Source: Chamaelirium japonicum
Taxonomy: Eukaryota; Streptophyta; Magnoliopsida; Liliales; Melanthiaceae
Direction: 5' to 3'
DNA: 64,000 nucleotides
Assembly (NCBI GenBank): GCA_947650365.1
Contig: OX393553.1
Location: 63,301,055 to 63,365,054 of the forward strand
The translations under genes were made by a program, and so were the position numbers. How positions within the stretch are numbered: position 1 is the first letter of the stretch; each line of letters begins with the position of its first letter. The notes beneath the pieces were generated by a model. The model did not search any database, was not told the DNA's origin, and was given only the letters and a program-made list of their open reading frames with translations. Positions 58,301 to 64,000 of the stretch are shown piece by piece.

Positions 58301-58373
58301 GACTCAAACTCGGCCGCAGAAGCTTCATGGAGATCCCTTCGTCAGTGTGGATCTTCTCGCTTAATTTCAGCAT
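55320..58373 (-). CDS. Antisense plant mobile domain (PMD) protein with coiled-coil tail
   Basis: Opposite to gag-pol. Exon 1 is 58373-56432 (first ATG after the homopolymer) and exon 2 is 56350-55320, about 990 codons. The intron starts GTATGG (56431) and ends TTTCTTTCTTTTGACCAG (56351): 81 nt, frame-preserving, containing the only in-frame stop (TGA 56357-56355). A second AG at 56340-56339 is also in frame. The first two-thirds resembles the PMD/aminotransferase-like family (WGPDSWPRGD, LCELWCPETNTF, EIGISLRDVHIVSGCPEV, YLYGWIALHFPKG). The last 160 residues form a charged heptad coiled coil after a Pro/Ala linker containing a duplicated APVAAAAA-type repeat. PMD proteins in plants (MAIN/MAIL type) act in silencing and development and are also carried by transposons. 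The role here is unknown. The N-terminus is uncertain: the frame stays open upstream through poly-Phe and GC-rich sequence. Confidence 0.8.
56351..56431 (-). other. Predicted 81-nt intron of the antisense PMD gene
   Basis: Donor CAG^GTATGG, a CTGAG branch-like motif, a pyrimidine tract and acceptor GACCAG^AT on the minus strand. Its length is a multiple of three, and it holds the only stop between the two open parts. If retained, the protein ends right after the PMD; if removed, the coiled coil is added. Confidence 0.65.
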
Positions 58374-58605
58374 CCCGCAAGTCGCATCCGCGACTCCATC
58401 TTCCGTGATGCGCTCGTGCACAAAGACACGGAGCAACGACAGAAGGTCTTCCCGCCTTGAGCTGCGGTGACGGCGCACACGAGTGAAAGGAAAGCAAAGG
58501 CATCTCCTCCCGTCGAAGAAATCCTCGTCTATCCAGCCCAAGGAAGTCAAACTCTCGAAGACGCGGGCCCTGGAGGACCATGAAAGGAGGCAAGTCAAGA
58601 CAAGC

Positions 58606-58607
<2 letters not shown>

Positions 58608-58652
<45 letters not shown>
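58608..58652 (+). repeat. A45 homopolymer upstream of the antisense gene
   Basis: 45 A's (T's on the coding strand of the PMD gene) followed by GGGGGGG, then a 49-bp tandem unit (CCACCGCCCCCTTCCAATTG) twice at 58659-58756. Confidence 0.9.
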
Positions 58653-58659
<7 letters not shown>

Positions 58660-58756
58660 ACCACCGCCCCCTTCCAATTGAAGGCCAACAGCAAAGAGGG
58701 AAGGGGGGACCACCGCCCCCTTCCAATTGAGGGCCAACAGCAAAGAGGGAGGGGGG

Positions 58757-59300
58757 GACCCGCACCCCCCTTCTCCTCCTTCTTCTTTGCCTGCGACCCG
58801 GCCGCCGCCCTTCTCGGCCTCAAACCCGGCCCGGCCGCCGCCCTTCTCGGCCCCGAACCCGACACGGCCAGCCCCCACGCCGGCCCGGCCGCCGCCCTTC
58901 TCGGCCCCGAACCCGACACGGCCGGCCCCGCGTGCTGCAGTCCCGCGCGCCGCCCCGCGTGCTGCAGCCCCGCACGCCGCCCCGCGCGCCGCCCCGCGCG
59001 CCGCCCCGCATGCTGCAGCCCCGCGCGCCGCCGCTGCCGCTGCTGCCCATGCAGCCCGGAACCGAACCGAAGAAGAAGAAGGAAGAAAAAGAAAAGAAAA
59101 AGAAAAAAAAAAAAAAAAAAGGAAAAGAAAAGAAAAAGAAAAGAAGAAGAAGAAGAAGAAGGAGGAAGAGAGAGGCGGCGAAGGCGACCCGCACCTCAGC
59201 CGCGCTCCTCCATCCTCCCCGCCTCGAGCCTCGTCGCATCGTCGCTTCGAACCCGCCTTCGCAACGACCGCGAAATCGCGCACCATCGCCGCCGACGAAA
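58757..59300. repeat. GC-rich tandem repeats and purine tract, gypsy 3' region
   Basis: CGGCCGCCGCCCTTCTCGG units, GCGCGCCGCCCC units (58930-59035) and an AAGAAG/AAAAGA tract (59070-59175). Frames on both strands are low-complexity. On the minus strand this lies just upstream of the PMD gene and could hold its promoter (inference). Confidence 0.7.
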
Positions 59301-59305
59301 GAGGC

Positions 59306-59610
59306 GACACCGGGAAGACGGAGCAAGTCGCGTGCAACCCCAGGCAGCTCTCTTCCGACGGCGGTCTTCAGAAGCCGGCAGAACCGTCGCGCAGAAGCAC
59401 AAGACCGACGAAAAAAGGCGACACCGGGAAGACGGAGCAAGTCTCGTGCAACCCCAGGCAGCTCTCTTCAGATCTTCAGAAGCCGGCAGAACCGTCGCGC
59501 AGAAGCACAAGACCGACGAAAAAGGCGACACCGGGAAGACGGAGCAAGTCTCGTGCAACCCCAGGCAGCTCTCTTCAGATCTTCAGAAGCCGGCGGAACC
59601 TTCGCAGAGA
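59306..59610. repeat. 107-114-bp tandem repeat, three copies, gypsy 3' region
   Basis: Units start GACACCGGGAAGACGGAGCA at 59306, 59420 and 59527. Spacings of 114 and 107 bp break any common frame, so it is probably non-coding. Confidence 0.9.
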
Positions 59611-59743
59611 AACGCAATGACGGAAGAAGGGGTAGGGGTCCTTAAATAGACCTCCAACCCCGCCCACAAAAGGAATCAAGGACAAGCGCTCTACGATTCC
59701 TACGTGTCCAAACCCGACACGCTCTCACCGACGCACCCGTCCT

Positions 59744-59755
59744 TGAGGGGGCATT
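59744..59755 (+). other. Gypsy polypurine tract
   Basis: TGAGGGGGCATT directly before the 3' LTR start TGTAGAC. Confidence 0.75.
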
Positions 59756-61891
59756 TGTAGACACACGAATTTCGTCGGACCCGAACCCGACTCACGTGTG
59801 CCAACGCGGATGCAAACCCGACACACGGACCCAACTCGCGCGCACCGACATGGATTCAAACCCGACTCGCGCGCGCCGATGCGGACCCGGACCCCATGCG
59901 CCAAGGGGGGCCGGCCCCTACTAGGGTCCGAACCCCATGGGGGCCGGTCCCTACTAGGACCCGAGCCACATGGGGCCGGCCCTAGTAGGGTCCGAACCCC
60001 ATGGGGGCCGGTCCCTACTAGGACCCGAGCCACATGGGGCCGGCCCTAGTAGGACCCGAACCCCATGGGGGGGGCCGGCCGGCCCTGCAAGGAAAGGGGA
60101 GAAAAAGAAAGAAAAGAAAAAGGAAAGAAAAGAAAGGAAAGAAAAGAAAAGGAAAGAAAAGAAAAGGAAAGAAAAGAAAGAAAAGGAAAGAATACCGCCA
60201 TGCGCGGGGGGAGGTAGCGTATGACGTCTGCACACGCGCGGATCTGCGCCGATCCCTCGATCCGACGCACAAGACGAAGCGCCCGATCGCCATCGATTTC
60301 GTGCGCAAAGTCCAGCCATAATTGCACCCGCCAGAAAAGGAAAACAATTAAATGTTATTCCCTTCATCAATGGATGAATAAAATCCGGGTAATTATGAGA
60401 GAGATACAAAAGAGATTTAAAATTAAAAAGTTTCCATATCTCTCTCCCCACCTCTTTGCCTATAAATAGAGGGGGTGGGGGAAGGAAAAAATGGTCGAGA
60501 AATTGAAGACGAAGCGCCAGAGCTCTGCAGAAGAGAGCACGCTTCTTCATCGACCCAAGGCTTCACGAGGCACAGTCAAGCCTGTCCCGAGGGATCGGCT
60601 TACTGAAAGTCCTCATCAACGTGAAGGCCCTTGCGCACGACGATCGCCCCTTCGACTCCGTTCACGAAGAAGAAAGCTCGGAGAAGAAGAACCCTTCGAC
60701 TCCGAAGACGCCAGAAGCAAAGGCCGGAGAAGAAGAGGAGCGGCACTACCCCGTCGTCTCCAACAAGCTTCGACTCCGATCAAGCCCAAAAGCCCGGAGA
60801 AGAAGAGGAGCGGCACTACCCCGTCGTCTCCAACAAGCTTCGACTCCGATCAAGCCCAAAAGCCCGGAGAAGAAGAGGAGCGGCACTACCCCGTCGTCTC
60901 CCACAAGTCCTCGATCCCGATCAAGCCCCAAAGCCCGGAGGAGAGAAGCGAAGCGTCATCACCCCGTCGTCTTCGACAAACATCTGCACCATCCACGAAG
61001 AAGAAAGGCTGGAACAGATCATCTGAAGCGTCGCCACCCCGTCGTCTTCATCAACAAAAGCCGACGCCACAACCGTCGCACGGAGATCGGTGCTACCCCC
61101 ACCATCTTCGAAAGCATCCTTCGACTCTGATCACGCCAAAGAAGCCCGGAGAAGAAGAGAAGTCCCGTCAACACGCAAACCGTCGAAGCACCAAAGAAGT
61201 AGCCCACGTCGTTCGAGGAAGAAGATCGAGTTGACGCTGAAGCTAAAGCCAACGCAAGAAGTCGAAGCAAAGCCCCAGTAAAGCCCGCACCAAAGCAACG
61301 CAAGTGCCAAAGCCAAGCGACTACGCCGGCCACGAGCAAAAGCACCGCACGTTCTAGCCGATACGACGCGAAGTCCGGAAGAACGAAAGCATCGCAAGTC
61401 TCTCCCAGCTACGTCCAAGTGCAAGCGCCAAAGCAAAGCAAAAGCCAGAGCCACGCCGGAGCCAAGCTAAAGCCAAAAAGCCAAAGCCAAAGCCAACGCC
61501 AAAAGCTCGATCGACGCCGCGAACCGACGATCAAGGACACCGAGGTCAAGCAAGGAACGAGGAAGACACGAAGACCGAGGAACGAAGCCGAAAACCCCCT
61601 AGCCGAGAAAGCGCGAAGCACGGAAGGGACAAAGCAACGGTGGACATTCCTTAGCCTCTCCAAAACCCTCTCCCTGTAAAACCCCTGTCCTGGGCAGCCC
61701 CTTCAGAGCTCTCGCACGAACACCACGTGGAGACGCGGATCAAAGGGATCCCCCAGAAGATCTTTCCCACAATCCCCTGATCAAAACTCGCCGCAACCCG
61801 GACTCGCTACACCCGAGCAACCCGGGTCCCGGCCACAATTGTAATCTCGTTTTGTGCAATAAAGCCGACCCGTACCTTTTTTGCGCATACA
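59756..61891 (+). repeat. Gypsy 3' LTR (2,136 bp)
   Basis: Same termini, repeats, TATA box (60461) and AATAAA (61858) as the 5' LTR; about 99.8 percent identical by manual comparison. Confidence 0.95.
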
Positions 61892-62444
61892 GGTGTATAT
61901 CAGACCAAGGACCGTACCTCCCAATGGGGATGTGAATAGCCTGCAGGAGTGGCATGCCGATGCAACGCCAGCCCGGCAACCCAGCGCACCGTGGTTAGAT
62001 CCCTCACATGTTGGTGAACCAAAGTTACCCAAACTAGTTAGTCTACCGATCATGGTTCCTCAGGGTTTAGGACTTATTACCCTAAACAGAAACACGGCTA
62101 TGTGCACCGGTGTCTGCTCACCGATATGTGCACCGTGTTGGTTCTGTTCAGCCACAGATACTGTGCTTGGCAATGACCATGGTGGAGAAATCCATGCTCT
62201 GTCATTCCAACAGCTTAACCTGATAAGGCGACCAACCCTAATCAGAATTGTGAACAATTTAGGCTAATAGTACTAATCAACTGAGTCTCCTACTCAGATG
62301 AACCACTATACAGCCATGGCTCTTTTTAGTTCAGTATATAGAACATGTATAATACGCACCAATTAAGCTATTCTAATATAAATATCAACTCATTTATTAA
62401 TCAACCATGGTTTTTACAAGCCCTAGACCATATCTTACTCAACA
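61892..62444 (-). repeat. Copia 5' LTR, second part
   Basis: Begins with the gypsy TSD GGTGT and resumes ATATCAGACCAAGG, matching 37353-37919 of the other copia LTR; ends ...ACTCAACA. Confidence 0.9.
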
Positions 62445-62925
62445 TCTCCCTTGCTGGTCCCCGCCGACTTGAAGGACGAAGGGGGGGGGGGCGGAGTCTC
62501 GCCCCTCCCCTGCTGGTCCTCGTCGGCTCGAAGGACGAAGGCTGGATGGAGCCACTCCTCTACATCTCAGATGTTTTTGAGGTACGCCCCAAAATTAAAC
62601 ACCTCCATCTCTCAATTTATCTTGCTTTTGGTGGTGCTAGTGGACATGGCAGCACTCGTGATGGAAGAAGAGCAAGCGGCGAGAGAGCCCATATTGTTCA
62701 TCATCGTCGGCAGTTGCTTATTATGGTAAATTTTTTGAAATATTTGTCAAAATTAGACAAATTCCGAAATTTTTCAAAAATTTAATATTCCGAAAATTCT
62801 GAATCGGAATTGGAATTTGAAATTATGAAATTTTGGAATCAGCACGGGAATACCATTTGGAATTCCGAAAAATTTTGAAAATTTTCCGAACACCCCTATT
62901 CCAATACGATCCATCCAAAAATCAG
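62445..62925. mobile_element. hAT-like relic, copy 2, right part
   Basis: Resumes the 55-bp repeat interrupted at 36034, then the same tail as 18170-18303. It continues with ATTCCGA-rich sequence (62740-62900) that mirrors 17310-17540, and ends before GGTCCAGA (62929-62936). Confidence 0.5.
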
Positions 62926-63400
62926 CCCTGGTCCAGATGCATCACTTAGCATCTGGAGCATCAGTTTGCTAACCGGAGCAAAAGAAAATCGTCCCACGAA
63001 ATAATGTGGTGACTTCCTGGGGGCCAGGTGGGCCCTTCCTCTTGCTCGGTGTGGCGCTCCCCGTTCGCTGGTGTGGCGACTTCCTGTGGATCAAGTGGGG
63101 ATGGCTGTGTAACTGTACACCGCTCTCGGGTCTAGATAGGGCCCCACTAAGTATTCAAATAAAAAAATCTCAGATGAGGAAGCAGACTTCTGTGGCTCAA
63201 AAAAACCGCAGATGTTCCCTTATCTCCATTAACGCATACCATTTCTGTCCCTAGGCTTTTGCTGCATTGATTCATGGCTAAGATTCTTGCTTTGGGTGTT
63301 GTTATTTGCCACCCCATCGATCAATAAGTCCCCTCAAATTGATATAAGCACCCATACCCAAATCAGTTCCTTTTGATGGAAACACCCCCATCCTTTCCTC
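62926..63400. repeat. Unit beta, right part
   Basis: Collinear with unit alpha 11300-11692 and 31910-32380: ATGCATCAC, GGGGCCAGGTGGGCCC-type, GAGGAAGCAGACTTCTGTGG, TTGTTATTTGCCACCCC. No gene. Confidence 0.5.
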
Positions 63401-63754
63401 CTATGCTCATATTTTGCTCCGATCTGCCGCCATCCGCGACTTCCCTTTTTTTTTTCCTCCCCTCCCCCCCATCCTTTAGTTGCACGGGTCCGACAGTGAC
63501 AAAGGAGGCAGCGGGGTGTCTAGGTCCAACAGTGGAGGTGGCAGTGCACATATCAATAGACCTGATAGGTCTCGGGGACACATTTGGTATTTAATTTTTT
63601 TGTTATTGATGAGGCGCAGTTTTTTTTAAAAAAAAAATCCCTCAGCGTCTCATCTATGGAAGGGTTAAGGCAGCCCCCTACCAGTTATTAATTCGATGCA
63701 AGTGAGAATTGATCCCAAGTCTCGGAGCAACCTCCAGAGACTTTACCAACTCAC
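63401..63754. other. No gene seen
   Basis: Pyrimidine-rich then mixed sequence. A block near 63600-63720 (TTATTGATGAGGCGCAG, then CAAGTGAGAATTGATCCC) looks like an old repeat end. No exon recognised. Confidence 0.4.
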
Positions 63755-63762
63755 CTAACTGG

Positions 63763-63985
63763 CAATGTTTTTAAATCCGGTCCGGATTGAACGGTTCAAT
63801 CGGAATGAACCGGAATCAGGTAGCTGTCCGAGTCGGATCGACTGATAATTTTTTATATTTTTTTATCTCCAGCTTGAGACACGTTCTTTATATATTTTAA
63901 TTTTAAATATAATATATTTATGATGTCATGATTCAACCACAATTGACCCAACGGTCCGATCGACGGTCCGGACTTCAAAACATTG
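63763..63985. mobile_element. hAT-type MITE E
   Basis: 223 bp, ends CAATGTTTTTAAATCCGG and, reversed, CAATGTTTTGAAGTCCGG, perfect 8-bp TSD CTAACTGG (63755-63762, 63986-63993). Interior of CGGTCCG/GGTTCAATCGG motifs. Confidence 0.85.
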
Positions 63986-64000
63986 CTAACTGGCACTTAC

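Larger units (their letters stand above)
45017..61891 (+). mobile_element. Intact Tat-lineage Ty3/gypsy retrotransposon, 16,875 bp
   Basis: Bounded by TG...CA LTRs and a perfect 5-bp TSD GGTGT (45012-45016, 61892-61896). The other copia LTR gives the empty site, ACGGTGTATATC at about 37350. Layout: LTR, PBS, one gag-pol frame, A49 tract, conserved hairpin motif, antisense PMD gene, GC-rich tandem repeats, PPT, LTR. The second RNase H, long 3' region and extra antisense gene are Tat-lineage features. Near-identical LTRs and an unbroken frame indicate a recent, possibly still competent insertion. Confidence 0.96.
36035..62444 (-). mobile_element. Degenerate Ty1/copia retrotransposon, interrupted by a gypsy element
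   Basis: LTRs at 36035-37919 and 43663-45016 plus 61892-62444, a Met-tRNA-type primer-binding site, a polypurine tract and gag-pol all in minus orientation. The target is the 55-bp repeat also present at 18055-18070. The flanks CCTCC (36030-36034) and TCTCC (62445-62449) are a 5-bp TSD with one change. Without the nested gypsy element it is about 9.5 kb. The LTRs differ by many substitutions and indels, so it is far older than the gypsy insertion. Confidence 0.92.
19440..62695. repeat. Segmental duplication, copy 2 (interrupted)
   Basis: Same order of blocks as 6010-18303. It is broken by a LINE (20117-25381), a Helitron (26792-28773) and a copia element with a nested gypsy element (36035-62444). 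It lacks the LTR relic and the foldback element of copy 1, so copy 1 supplies the empty sites for the insertions here, and the reverse. Confidence 0.85.

Noticed and set aside
58342..59337. 331-codon minus-strand frame overlapping the start of the PMD gene
   Set aside because: It consists of poly-Phe, Ala/Arg-rich repeats and tandem duplicates and lies in a different frame from the PMD domain. Compositional.
58483..59649. 388-codon plus-strand frame downstream of pol
   Set aside because: Poly-Lys from the A45 tract and GC-rich repeats; the 114/107-bp repeat breaks the frame. No family resemblance.

Overview
The window is transposon-dense intergenic DNA from a flowering plant. Evidence for this is a bHLH gene with plant BIM-type exons, a Tat-lineage Ty3/gypsy element carrying a plant mobile domain (PMD) gene, and many short non-autonomous DNA transposons (MITEs). 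I cannot name the species. No rRNA, tRNA or CRISPR was seen. All calls come from reading the sequence; no database search was run.

Left edge (1-4100): one host gene lies on the minus strand. It is a BIM2-like (BES1-interacting Myc-like) bHLH gene, visible as four small in-frame exons at 3974-3896, 3815-3704, 2521-2452 and 2346-2251. The rest runs leftward into a long intron or past the window edge. A hAT-type MITE sits in intron 2, and an RTE-clade LINE relic lies further left.

Repeat zone (4100-36034 and 62445-64000): a segment of about 12 kb is present twice. Copy 1 is 6010-18303; copy 2 runs from 19440 to about 62695, stretched by later insertions. Both copies carry the same set of hAT MITEs (8-bp target duplications, GACCCG-rich interiors), a GC-rich TIR element and a (TA)n microsatellite. 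Copy 1 later gained an LTR relic (11693-13422) and a foldback element inside its (TA)n tract (15507-16291). Copy 2 gained a full-length L1-type LINE (20117-25381, 13-bp TSD), a minus-strand Helitron (26792-28773), and a nested pair of LTR retrotransposons.

Nested LTR elements (36035-62444): an old, broken Ty1/copia element lies on the minus strand (LTRs 36035-37919 and 43663-45016 plus 61892-62444, 5-bp TSD). Its 5' LTR was hit by a young Ty3/gypsy element of the Tat lineage (45017-61891, 16,875 bp). The gypsy element has TG...CA LTRs of 2137 and 2136 bp that differ by about four substitutions and one 1-bp indel, and a perfect 5-bp TSD (GGTGT). Its gag-pol frame is one uninterrupted reading frame of 2607 codons with protease, RT, two RNase H domains (the second Tat-type) and integrase.

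Between pol and the 3' LTR, the gypsy element carries an antisense gene (58373-55320). It encodes a PMD protein joined to a coiled-coil tail across an apparent 81-nt GT-AG intron that contains the only in-frame stop. This gene is the most interesting object in the window.

Inferred order of events: MITEs and older internal duplications, then the 12-kb duplication, then copy-specific insertions (LINE, Helitron, foldback, copia), and last the gypsy insertion.
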